Assembly (NCBI GenBank): GCA_016871515.1
Contig: VHDE01000056.1
Coordinates: 1-32,432 of the forward strand
Source of the DNA: Verrucomicrobiota bacterium
Lineage (GTDB): Bacteria; Verrucomicrobiota; Verrucomicrobiia; Limisphaerales; SIBE01
Reading direction: 5' to 3'
Length of the DNA: 32,432 nt
Positions 22,074-29,958 of the stretch are shown piece after piece. A program made the position numbers and the translations under genes. A model generated the notes under the pieces. That model saw only the letters and a program-made list of their open reading frames with translations. It was not told where the DNA came from and did not search any database. Each line of letters begins with the position of its first letter. Position 1 is the stretch's first letter.

Positions 22074-24266
22074 ATGAACAAACTGCGTTGGCTCCATCTG
22101 CATTTCGCATTTCTTCTTTGCTGGGCCGCCTCGGCGCAGGAACAAAGCCAAACACAGATCGTCATCGAGCCGTTAGTTTCTAACGCCGAGAGCGAAATCC
22201 GTTACGATTTCAACCGTGGTTTCTGGGAAGGAACCAACGGCGTCGTCGTGCGATACAGCACAAACACTGTGTTAACTGCCCAGCGCGTCAGCCTGGACGA
22301 GAAAACAGGCGAAGCCACGGCCCAAGGCGACGTAAAGCTCCAGAATGAGGACCGACTCTGGCGGGGCGAGAGCATCGTGTACAACTTTAAAACTAAACAA
22401 CTGCGGGCCGATGCCTTTCGCCTGGGCACGCCGCCATTTTACGCGTTCGGGGAAGGCCTCACTTCCGCAGGCACAAACCAGGTTTACACGGCAACTAACT
22501 CCTTCCTGACCACGGACGACATTGCACAGCCCTCCTATCGCATTCGAGCCAAACGCCTGAAACTGATCGCTGGTAAATCGATTGAGGCAGAACAGGCGAC
22601 ATTTTATCTGGGTGATGTGCCGGTCATGTTTCTTCCCTATTACTCGCGCAGCTTGGGCCCGCCTCCAAATCATTTTGTTTTCACTCCGGGCTACCGAAGT
22701 CTTTTTGGTCCGTTCATGCTCGGTTCTTACCAATGGCGCTGGAGCACGAACTTGAGCGGTGCTATCCACTTGGACTACCGGCAAAAACGCGGCGTCGGCC
22801 TTGGGCCGGACTTGGAATATCAATTGGGCCCGTGGGGGCAAGGCAGCGCCTCTTTTTATTATTTGCGCGACGAGGATCCGGGGCTCGACCCGGATAATCG
22901 ACCCATTCGCGAAGATCGGCACCGCATCGCCTTTGCCCATCGCGCGACGCTTCTCACGAATCTCACCGCGAAACTGGTCGTTAACGAACAAAGCGATGCT
23001 CAAGTCGTGCGAGATTTTTTCGAGTCGCTCTACCGCGATGATCCGCAGCCGAAGTCCTTTCTCGAAGTCAATAAGCTTTGGCCTAACTACAGTTTGAGTT
23101 TGCTGGCTCAACCGCAACTCAACGATTTTTTTCAAACCGTGGAACGTTTGCCGGACGTCAAGCTTTCGGCCATGCGCCAGCAACTTGGCATCTCGCCTTT
23201 CTATTATGAAGGCGAAAACTCGGTGGGCTATTTCCGTTTCCAACCTGCGGAGGACTCGGCCACGAACGACTACGCCGCTTTTCGATCCGATTCCTTTCAT
23301 CAGTTGCTTCTGCCGCAAACCTTTTTCGGCTGGTTGAATGTGACGCCACGCGTTGGCGGACGCTTCACGCACTATCGCGAGACGGAAGGCCGGGGGACAG
23401 ATTTCGACGAGCGAAATCGCGGTGTCTTTAATACCGGCGCCGAAGTGTCGCTCAAAGCGTCTCGCGTTTGGGGCGGAGCGCGCAGCAAGTTTTGGGAAGT
23501 CAACGAACTTCGACATATTATTCAGCCTTCTCTCAATTATGTATTCGTCCCCTCACCCAGCCGAGCTCCGCGCGAATTGCCCCAGTTCGACACTGAGATT
23601 CCTAGTCTCCGGTTGCTGCCCATTGATTTTCCTGATTACAACGCGATTGACGCTATCGACAGCCAGAACGTGCTCCGGTTGACCCTGCGCAACAAAGTGC
23701 AAACGAAGCGCAAGGGCGAGGTCGACAATCTAATTCATTGGGCATTGTACACAGATTGGAGACTCGACCCGCGGCGCGACCAGGGAAGCTTTGCCGATCT
23801 TTTCTCTGATTTGGATATAAGACCGCGGTCCTGGGTCACGCTGAGCTCAGAGTTGCGTTATGATTTGGAAAACGGACACATCAATTACGCCAATCACCTG
23901 GCGACCTTGCAGCCGAACGATGTTTGGGCGCTGTCGCTGGGACATCTCTTTTTTAAGGATAACCCGGCGTTCGGTCCCGACTCGGGGAACAATCTATTTC
24001 GCAGCAGCCTTTATTATCGATTTAACGAGAACTGGGGCGCACGCATGACCCATCACTACGAAGCGCGCGATGGCATGCTTGAGGAGCAGTATTATACGCT
24101 CTACCGCGACTTGCGAAGTTGGACGGCGGCGCTGACCTTTCGCTTTCGCGAACATCGGACTCGGCAGGATGACGTCACAGTGGCAATTACTTTCTCTTTG
24201 AAGGCATTTCCACGCTACAATCTGGGCCGAGACCGCGACAAGCATTGGTTGTTGCTGGGAAGTTAA
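22074..24266 (+). CDS. lptD: LPS-assembly outer membrane protein LptD
   Basis: The outer-membrane barrel that, with LptE, inserts LPS into the outer leaflet. The protein is 730 residues. It has a signal peptide (MNKLRWLHLHFAFLLCWAAS, cleavage after ASA), an N-terminal OstA/LptD jellyroll (about 45-215, with GEATAQGDVKLQNEDRLWRG and AFGEGL), then a long beta-strand-rich region with the LptD pattern 'VPVMFLPYYSRSLGPPP..F.FTPGYRS' and 'RHIIQPSLNYVFVP'. The frame is open to 21984, but the signal peptide sets the start at ATG 22074. The mature sequence has no cysteine; the only one is C16 in the signal. It completes, with lptB and the fused lptC/A gene, three of the Lpt components in the window. 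Confidence 0.92.
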   Translation: MNKLRWLHLHFAFLLCWAASAQEQSQTQIVIEPLVSNAESEIRYDFNRGFWEGTNGVVVRYSTNTVLTAQRVSLDEKTGEATAQGDVKLQNEDRLWRGESIVYNFKTKQLRADAFRLGTPPFYAFGEGLTSAGTNQVYTATNSFLTTDDIAQPSYRIRAKRLKLIAGKSIEAEQATFYLGDVPVMFLPYYSRSLGPPPNHFVFTPGYRSLFGPFMLGSYQWRWSTNLSGAIHLDYRQKRGVGLGPDLEYQLGPWGQGSASFYYLRDEDPGLDPDNRPIREDRHRIAFAHRATLLTNLTAKLVVNEQSDAQVVRDFFESLYRDDPQPKSFLEVNKLWPNYSLSLLAQPQLNDFFQTVERLPDVKLSAMRQQLGISPFYYEGENSVGYFRFQPAEDSATNDYAAFRSDSFHQLLLPQTFFGWLNVTPRVGGRFTHYRETEGRGTDFDERNRGVFNTGAEVSLKASRVWGGARSKFWEVNELRHIIQPSLNYVFVPSPSRAPRELPQFDTEIPSLRLLPIDFPDYNAIDAIDSQNVLRLTLRNKVQTKRKGEVDNLIHWALYTDWRLDPRRDQGSFADLFSDLDIRPRSWVTLSSELRYDLENGHINYANHLATLQPNDVWALSLGHLFFKDNPAFGPDSGNNLFRSSLYYRFNENWGARMTHHYEARDGMLEEQYYTLYRDLRSWTAALTFRFREHRTRQDDVTVAITFSLKAFPRYNLGRDRDKHWLLLGS

Positions 24267-24286
24267 CGCAGCCGCGTAGCTGCGTT
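24265..24286. other. Short perfect hairpin after lptD
   Basis: AACGCAG (24265-24271) pairs with CTGCGTT (24280-24286) around an 8-base loop. It starts inside the lptD stop codon. There is no T-run, so terminator activity is uncertain. Confidence 0.5.
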
Positions 24287-24359
24287 GGACTTTGTGGATT
24301 AATGCTACGGCTTGCGTCGATCTTGCGGTTCGGTCGATTGATGGTTCAGCGGTTCTGCT

Positions 24360-25013
24360 ATGTGGATGGATCCAATAATCGGTAATACGTTGATTCGCGG
24401 CATCAGCGTTGTACTAGGAAGCTACGCGTTGGGTTGCATTGCGACAGGCTATTACCTCGTCCGATTCTTCACCCGGGAAGATATTCGACAACATGCCAGC
24501 GGCAGCATTGGAGCCAAAAATGTCGGACGCCGCCTGGGCACATTCGGATTCGTCGCAACATTTCTGGCAGATTTTGCCAAAGGCGCTTTGGCTGTCTGGT
24601 GCGCCCGCCGGCTGACGGGTAGCGAGCCTCTCGAAGCTGTCGCGTTGTGCGGCGTCCTTTGCGGTCATCTTTGGCCAATTCAGCTTGGCTTCCGCGGCGG
24701 CAAAGGGATGGCAACGTCCGCAGCCGGTCTTTTAGTTTTTGATCCAATCATATTCTTCATCATGGCAGCGGTTTGCCTCGCGGGCCTGGCTTTGCTGCGA
24801 CGCACTGTCATGCCGGCTCTCTTCTCCTACGCGATCGCGCCTGTCGCGAGCGTTGCCCAGCTGCAACCGCTTGCGCACACGGCTGGAATCTTCGCTGTGA
24901 GCATCCTCGTCTTGATTTCGCATCGCGCGAATCTCGCCGAAGAAATCGCTGCGATTAGCTCCGATCGAAAACTCAAAACCGATTCCAGGAATCTCCCTTC
25001 GCAATCGTTATGA
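24360..25013 (+). CDS. plsY: Glycerol-3-phosphate acyltransferase, PlsY type
   Basis: Transfers acyl from acyl-phosphate to glycerol-3-phosphate, the first committed step of phospholipid synthesis, in the inner membrane. The protein is 217 residues with about five hydrophobic segments. The three PlsY motifs are recognisable: SGSIGAKNVGRRLG (canonical SGN.GA.N..R), GHLWPIQLGFRGGKGMATS and a late SHRANLAEEI. The Asn of SGN is Ser here. The start at 24360 (MWMDPI) could also be the ATG two codons on. The GNAT gene overlaps its stop by 4 bases (ATGA), so the two are co-translated. Confidence 0.88.
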   Translation: MWMDPIIGNTLIRGISVVLGSYALGCIATGYYLVRFFTREDIRQHASGSIGAKNVGRRLGTFGFVATFLADFAKGALAVWCARRLTGSEPLEAVALCGVLCGHLWPIQLGFRGGKGMATSAAGLLVFDPIIFFIMAAVCLAGLALLRRTVMPALFSYAIAPVASVAQLQPLAHTAGIFAVSILVLISHRANLAEEIAAISSDRKLKTDSRNLPSQSL

Positions 25014-25564
25014 AAGCTTCTTCCCCATTTGAGTTCAAAATCGCCACGGAAGACTGGGAGTTCGAATTGGTTCACCGGCTCAATTACAAAACGTTTGTCC
25101 AAGAAATCCCTCAACATGAGCCGCGCGAAGCGCCGCGCCTGGTGGATAAGTTTCACGCCGAGAATACATATGTGCTCTGTCTGTCCGGGCGGGATCTCGC
25201 AGGGATGGTCGCCGTGCGCGGGAACCGCCCCTTTTCGCTGGATCAAAAGTTGCCGAATCTGGAAAGCTACCTCCCGCCTGGACACACCATTTGTGAGATC
25301 CGCCTCTTGGCTGTGGAAAAGAATTTCCGGCTGGGACCTGTCTTCCAGGGTTTGCTCGGTTTCGTGGGGGAACACTGCAAACGCCAGGGCTATAATATGG
25401 CCATCATTTCTGGCACAACGCGCCAGCAGAAACTTTACAAACACATCGGCTTTGTTCCTTTCGGTCCCCTTGTCGGCACACCCGAGGCAATGTTCCAGCC
25501 GATGTATCTGACATTGGAGGCATTTGACAAGAACACCCGTGAACTGTTCGGCGCCAGTGTGTAG
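25010..25564 (+). CDS. GNAT acyltransferase, N-acyl amino acid synthase-like
   Basis: A 184-residue acyltransferase of the GNAT fold. The N-terminal part (VHRLNYKTFVQEI, then LVDKFHAENTYVLCLSGRDL) resembles acyl-ACP-using N-acyl amino acid and homoserine-lactone synthases, and the core strand and loop (ICEIRLLAVEKNFR, then ISGTTRQQKLYKHIGF) is GNAT-like. The 4-base overlap with plsY ties it to lipid metabolism, so an N-acyl amino acid or acyl-lipid product is possible; this is an inference. The stop codon TAG lies at the first base of a family B repeat. Confidence 0.7.
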   Translation: MKASSPFEFKIATEDWEFELVHRLNYKTFVQEIPQHEPREAPRLVDKFHAENTYVLCLSGRDLAGMVAVRGNRPFSLDQKLPNLESYLPPGHTICEIRLLAVEKNFRLGPVFQGLLGFVGEHCKRQGYNMAIISGTTRQQKLYKHIGFVPFGPLVGTPEAMFQPMYLTLEAFDKNTRELFGASV

Positions 25565-25631
25565 GACAGGGCGCCTCGCCTGTCCTGCTTGCGGTGTACG
25601 CAAATGTTGAGACAGGCGAGACGCCTGTCCT
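25563..25631. repeat. Family B inverted repeat pair between convergent genes
   Basis: AGGACAGGGCGCCTCGCCTG at 25563-25582 continues to 25584, and its inverse GACAGGCGAGACGCCTGTCC starts at 25611 and runs to 25631. Both halves are palindromic and the whole could fold as one long hairpin. It sits between the convergent GNAT and mgtE genes and supplies two bases of the GNAT stop. It might act as a bidirectional transcript end, though there is no T-run. Confidence 0.8.
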
Positions 25632-25652
25632 GCGTGCTTTGCATTTATTTAT

Positions 25653-26927
25653 TCATCGCATGGCCAATGCGGCGAGGCCTAAAAAGAAAAAGAATCCGGC
25701 CACATCTGTGACCGTCGTGACAAGGATGCTCGAAGCCAAAGCCGGATCGATTTTGAAAGCTCGAAGCGTGTAGGGAACCAACACTCCCGAGAACGCCGCG
25801 GCAATCATATTCAGCACCATCGCCATCCCCACAACAACGCCCAAGACAACACTGCCCTTCCACAGGAAGCTGACCAATCCCACGATCAAGCCAATGGCGG
25901 CGCCATTCACGAGGCCAAGGGTCAATTCCTTCAGCAACGCTTTCTTGCCGTCACCAATCGAGAGCTCGCCCAAAGCCATGTCTCGGATTATCACGGTCAA
26001 GGTTTGCGCGCCGGCATTCCCGCCTTGACCCGCGACAATCGGCAGGAAAATCGCCAGCGCGGTCCAGGCCGCAATCGTGGTCTCAAAAGCCCCCACCACC
26101 GCGCCCGCGAGAAAGGCTGTTGCCAAATTGATGCACAGCCATGGAAGCCGGCGTCGAATCGACTTCTGCCACGGCGTTAGCGCGCGTTCTTCACCCGAAA
26201 GCCCAACCATCAATTGCATATCTTCGGTCGCCTCTTTTTGGACGATGTCAATGACCTGATTTGCGGCGACGATGCCGACTAATCGGCCATCCTGTTCCAA
26301 CACGGGCAACGCCATATAATGATAATGTTCGAAGAGCTGCGCGATTCGCTCTTGATCATCCTCAACGCTCACGTGCTTGACGTCACGATTCATAATTTCT
26401 GCGATATCCCGGTCCGGTCGTTGGAAAACCAGGTCACGCATCGACACGATCCCCGCAAGCTTCGACGCCGAGTCTGTCACGTATAGATACGAAATCGTTT
26501 CCGGGCCCATCGCTTCCGCTTTTCCCCGGAGCAGCCGCTGGCATTCCTCGACCGTTTGATCCGTGCGCAACGTCAGGAACCGATTGCTCATGATCCCGCC
26601 CGCACTGTCCGGACGGTACTGCATCAGCGCCGAGATATGTTTGGTTTCTTCAGCGGCAAGCCCCCGCAGCACGTCGCCGCGGTGCTCGACTGATAACGTC
26701 AGGAGGAGATCGACCGCTTGAGGGTCCGGAAGTTCGTGGACCAATTCAGCTAGTTCCGACGCGCTCAGCTCGGCAACGAGCGTCGGCCAAGCCTCGGCAT
26801 TTAGCTCTGCCAACACAGCAGCGCCCTCTTTTCGCGGTAACTGCCGCAAAACCTCTCGCGCTTCCTCGGGCGGCAACCGCTGCAATTGATCCGCAACATC
26901 GGCTGGATGGGAGATGGGTTTTTCCAT
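25653..26927 (-). CDS. mgtE: Magnesium transporter MgtE
   Basis: A 424-residue inner-membrane Mg2+ channel. The N-terminal superhelical domain (LPPEEAREVLRQLP, VHELPDPQAVDLLLTL) is followed by SAGGIMSNRFLTL, a pair of CBS domains (about 130-250; DSASKLAGIVSMRDLVFQ, EQDGRLVGIVAANQVI) and five transmembrane helices (about 275-424) with the pore motif PIVAGQGGNAGAQTLT. No M-box riboswitch was recognised in the short upstream gap. It is convergent with the plsY/GNAT operon. Confidence 0.96.
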   Translation of the reverse strand: MEKPISHPADVADQLQRLPPEEAREVLRQLPRKEGAAVLAELNAEAWPTLVAELSASELAELVHELPDPQAVDLLLTLSVEHRGDVLRGLAAEETKHISALMQYRPDSAGGIMSNRFLTLRTDQTVEECQRLLRGKAEAMGPETISYLYVTDSASKLAGIVSMRDLVFQRPDRDIAEIMNRDVKHVSVEDDQERIAQLFEHYHYMALPVLEQDGRLVGIVAANQVIDIVQKEATEDMQLMVGLSGEERALTPWQKSIRRRLPWLCINLATAFLAGAVVGAFETTIAAWTALAIFLPIVAGQGGNAGAQTLTVIIRDMALGELSIGDGKKALLKELTLGLVNGAAIGLIVGLVSFLWKGSVVLGVVVGMAMVLNMIAAAFSGVLVPYTLRAFKIDPALASSILVTTVTDVAGFFFFLGLAALAMR

Positions 26928-26945
26928 AGCGCACTCACTATGGCA

Positions 26946-26991
26946 CGAGACGCCTAAGCTGTCCTCCTATCTATCTATCTGTCTGCCTATC
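26946..26991. repeat. Half family B site and TATC microsatellite
   Basis: CGAGACGCCTAAGCTGTCCT (26946-26965) looks like a degenerate single family B half-site, followed by a CTATCTATCTATCTGTCTGC tetranucleotide run (about 26968-26987). It lies between mgtE and the ROK gene, in the mgtE leader. Confidence 0.6.
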
Positions 26992-27011
26992 GCACCCTGT
27001 CGGACCTTTCA

Positions 27012-27998
27012 TTAAGACTTGCGCTGCCAAACCACGGCTGCGGCGCCAACTAAGCCTGCATTCACGCCGCAAGCTGCGGGGAGGATAGGCAAGTTGCGAT
27101 TTGTCTCCGACCAAATGTGTTCGCGCGTCGAGGTAATGAGCGCGTTCCAATACAAACCCCCAGCCAGTCCAAGCCCGCCCCCAATCACGACGGCTTCCGG
27201 ATCAAGGACGTTAATCATCAAGCCGACGGTGGCGCCCAATGCTATGCCCGCTGATTCGACAACTTCGACCGCGATCGGGTCGCCCGCCGCTGCTCCAGCC
27301 AAGACATCCTCGGCGCTGGTCCGTCGGGATGGACTCCGCACGTCGCTCGACGCCGTAGAAAAGTGTGTTTCGTCCGGAACACACTTTTGTGCGTAGCGCG
27401 CCACCAACGCGGGGCCTGATGCAAGCTCTTCCAAAATCGGCTCTGTGACCTTGCCGCACTCCGTGCAAACGGTCGTTATCGAACTGCTCGCCAACGTGCC
27501 GGCGCATCCTCGCGCGCCGGCATAGGGACGTCCGTCCTGAACCAGACAACTGCCGATTCCCGTTCCAATCGTAACGAAAAAGAACGACTTGAAAGGTCGC
27601 CCAGCTCCGAAAATCGCTTCACCAAGAGCAGCCGCGCGGGAATCGGCCTCCACGAATGTCGGCGCCAGATGCGAGAAATGCGAAGAAACACAGACGCTAC
27701 GCCAGTCCACGGTGCTCGCGCTAATCAACTTGCCTTGCAAGTCCACAAGTTCGGGAACGCAAAGGCCGACTCCATCAATTTCGTAACCGCAAGATGTCGC
27801 ATCCTTGGTCAGGCTCTCCGCGAGCGCTACGGTGTCAGCCAAGACTTTATTGCTGCCCCGTTTCGGTTCTGTAGGAATGGCGCGCTGACGCTGAACATTT
27901 CCATCCCGCGTGACAACGCCACCAGCAATCTTGGTCCCTCCGACATCCAGCCCAATCGCGCATCGATTCGCGGCATTGCCTGATTCCAATTCAGCCAT
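27012..27998 (-). CDS. ROK family sugar kinase, atypical motif
   Basis: A 328-residue cytoplasmic kinase with the ROK/ASKHA nucleotide loop AIGLDVGGTKIAGGVV (14-29), the adenosine-binding GGGLGLAGGLYWN and a likely catalytic Asp119 in EADSRAAALGEA. The family GEIGH motif is GTLAS here (167-171), and the zinc-site cysteines are reduced to C178 and C181 in CTECGKVTEP. It may therefore have different specificity, or the structural zinc may be lost. It begins 3 bases after the stop of the homocysteine methyltransferase-like gene, so the two are an operon. The substrate is unknown. Confidence 0.85.
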   Translation of the reverse strand: MAELESGNAANRCAIGLDVGGTKIAGGVVTRDGNVQRQRAIPTEPKRGSNKVLADTVALAESLTKDATSCGYEIDGVGLCVPELVDLQGKLISASTVDWRSVCVSSHFSHLAPTFVEADSRAAALGEAIFGAGRPFKSFFFVTIGTGIGSCLVQDGRPYAGARGCAGTLASSSITTVCTECGKVTEPILEELASGPALVARYAQKCVPDETHFSTASSDVRSPSRRTSAEDVLAGAAAGDPIAVEVVESAGIALGATVGLMINVLDPEAVVIGGGLGLAGGLYWNALITSTREHIWSETNRNLPILPAACGVNAGLVGAAAVVWQRKS

Positions 27999-28001
27999 GC
28001 G

Positions 28002-28949
28002 TCATGACTTTTCCGCCAGGCCGCGGGCCAAAGCGCGGATATAAGCGGCATTGCAACCGCAGCAACCGCCGAGATAAGCGATTCCTTCGCTTCGCGCCGA
28101 CCGAGCAAATTCGCGAAACGTCCGGCGCGACACCTGGATTGTCTCAAGTTCGTCCGGGAACTGCCGCATTCGCGTGAAGCAAGGTGTATCATCCGTTGTC
28201 CGGAAGGCTGCTGGTTGCGCAGCGACCGGAACTCCACCGGCGTCTCGCATTTCGCGAAGGATCGGCAACATTCGCGCCGGCTCTTGTTCACAGTTGGCGC
28301 CCACGGCATGCGCGCCCGCTGCTGCCATCGTTCGCGCACAATGGGCCGGCGAATGACCATCGCTACTCTCTGTCAGAACAGGACGAAAACTTAACGTCGC
28401 GACAATCGGCAATCCGCTGGCGCGCGAGCATTCGAGGGCAATCAACATTTCATCCAGACGAAAGAACGTTTCCAAGATTAGAAAATCCACGCCCGCATCT
28501 TTCAGCAACCGGATTTGTTCGGTCAGAAGATCGCGGACATGAGCGGCGGCCGACGGACCTTCGCGTTCGAACAATTGCGTCCGCGAAACCGAGCCCGCCA
28601 CGAGAGCGCGATCGCCTGCAACCTCACGTGCCAGACGAACCGCGGCTTGGTTGATTTGTTCAGTTTGCGCGCCGTAACCGGCGCGGCTTAGCTTTTCGCG
28701 CGTGCCGAAAAAGGTCAGCGCCTGCAAAACCTGCGAGCCGGCCTCAAGAAATTCTCGATGCAGTTCGCGCAACGCTTCGGGATGTTCGATGGCGGCCTCA
28801 GGCGTGAATTGGCCGCTGCCACGCCCCGTACCGACTTTCTCGCGCTCTGAACCGCTGTCCACATAACCGCGGCGTTCCAATTCGATTAAGTAGCCACCAT
28901 CGCCCAGCACGACGCCGTTCTTAATGAGTTCGGTAATATTTTGTCGCAT
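28002..28949 (-). CDS. Homocysteine S-methyltransferase family protein
   Basis: A 315-residue TIM-barrel methyltransferase of the S-methyl_trans (PF02574) type. Zinc-binding cysteines are in VGANCEQEP and GGCCGCNAA, the latter matching the double Cys of betaine- and S-methylmethionine-homocysteine methyltransferases. The N-terminal GDGGYLIELERRGY and FGTREKLSRAGYG are family-like. The frame is open to 28991 into a family B repeat, but ATG 28949 (MRQNITELIKNG) fits. The methyl donor cannot be told from sequence. A ROK kinase is directly downstream. Confidence 0.9.
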   Translation of the reverse strand: MRQNITELIKNGVVLGDGGYLIELERRGYVDSGSEREKVGTGRGSGQFTPEAAIEHPEALRELHREFLEAGSQVLQALTFFGTREKLSRAGYGAQTEQINQAAVRLAREVAGDRALVAGSVSRTQLFEREGPSAAAHVRDLLTEQIRLLKDAGVDFLILETFFRLDEMLIALECSRASGLPIVATLSFRPVLTESSDGHSPAHCARTMAAAGAHAVGANCEQEPARMLPILREMRDAGGVPVAAQPAAFRTTDDTPCFTRMRQFPDELETIQVSRRTFREFARSARSEGIAYLGGCCGCNAAYIRALARGLAEKS

Positions 28950-28978
28950 AGTTAATCCGCAAATCTTTAGTTGATGCA

Positions 28979-29052
28979 GTAGGACAGGCATCTCGCCTGC
29001 CTCAGCTAATCCGGTTCAGCGAACAGCAAGACAGGCGCGACGCCTGGCCTAC
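28979..29052. repeat. Family B inverted repeat pair
   Basis: Arms 28979-29001 and 29030-29052 (about 23 bases, roughly four mismatches). The right arm contains the TAG stop codon of the EamA gene (29049-29051), so the transporter gene ends inside the repeat. It lies between that gene and the homocysteine methyltransferase-like gene, both on the minus strand. Confidence 0.8.
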
Positions 29053-29954
29053 CTTTGAATTTGCTCGTGTGTCGCATCACTGGCCGCGCTTTGACTTGCA
29101 GCCGGCGCAGTTTCGCGTGTCAGCGCGATCACGCCGACCAGACTTAACACGATGCCGGCAATTTCCCGACCGCTCACGCGCTCTCCTAATAGTCCAATGG
29201 CCAGCGGCACCGTGACAATCGGATAAAGACTAGCCAGCGGGGTGACAATCGAAGCTTTTCCGCCACTGCCATAGGCAGCGATCAACGTGAGATTGCCGAA
29301 TCCCAAAAGGACGCCAAGCAAAATGACGCAAAGCCAGTCTTTGCCAGAGAGGCTCCAGTTCATCGATTGTGTCGCCACTATGACAACCGCAATGGGCACG
29401 AACGCGGCTAAAAAATACAAGGTCGAGAGTTCATTCGAAATAAACTCCGTTGAAACCTTTTGCAGCAACGCACCCAAACCCCAGAGAACGATTGGAATCA
29501 GGGCATAGATGAATGCGCTCGACGAGAAGGAAAGTTCGCCCCAATTAAAAAGGCTGATGGCGGTCAGCGCGATGACAGCTCCGGCCACTTGGACCGTATT
29601 CAATCGCTCTCGCAGCAAACGCATGGCCAGCAGCACCGTGACCAGCGGATAAAGAGCGGTGACCGGAACAAGCGTCGCGGCTTTGCCTCCGCGCGCCAGC
29701 GCTTCGTAAAGCGCCATATTGCCGAGACCCACTAGAATTCCAGCGGCGAACGCGTAGAAAAAACCTCGGCGTTTGTCCCGGCCGACGGCAATCTTCTTCG
29801 AGAAACCGAGCGCGGCCATAACCGGCAGAAGGCCGAGGGTTGAAAGCGCCTGGCTTTGCGCAGCTGACATCGAATTGCCGATGACTTTCGATACGACTCC
29901 CCAGCCGCCCCAAAACCACAAAGTCAGCAACGAATAGAATAACCATTTCGGCAT
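29049..29954 (-). CDS. EamA/DMT-family transporter
   Basis: A 301-residue membrane protein with about ten hydrophobic segments in two repeats of five. In each repeat the EamA pattern occurs: AALYEAL...GKAATLVPVTALYPLVTVLLA in the first and AAYGSGGKASIVTPLASLYP in the second, followed by an ER-type segment (LRERLNTVQVAG, GERVSGREIAG). DMT proteins export metabolites or import sugars, so the substrate is open. It starts 4 bases after the Gfo/Idh stop, probably as one operon, with GAGG close to the start. Its stop lies in a family B repeat. Confidence 0.92.
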   Translation of the reverse strand: MPKWLFYSLLTLWFWGGWGVVSKVIGNSMSAAQSQALSTLGLLPVMAALGFSKKIAVGRDKRRGFFYAFAAGILVGLGNMALYEALARGGKAATLVPVTALYPLVTVLLAMRLLRERLNTVQVAGAVIALTAISLFNWGELSFSSSAFIYALIPIVLWGLGALLQKVSTEFISNELSTLYFLAAFVPIAVVIVATQSMNWSLSGKDWLCVILLGVLLGFGNLTLIAAYGSGGKASIVTPLASLYPIVTVPLAIGLLGERVSGREIAGIVLSLVGVIALTRETAPAASQSAASDATHEQIQR

Positions 29955-29958
29955 AACC

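Noticed and set aside
22272..23516. 414-codon minus-strand frame inside lptD
   Set aside because: Antisense shadow of lptD. The lptD frame has a signal peptide and family motifs; this frame has none.
25563..25631. Family B pair as an intrinsic terminator
   Set aside because: The hairpin is strong but no T-run follows on either strand, so it is listed as a repeat.
26928..27011. M-box or other riboswitch upstream of mgtE
   Set aside because: The gap is only about 85 bases and holds a degenerate repeat and a microsatellite; no M-box core is recognisable.
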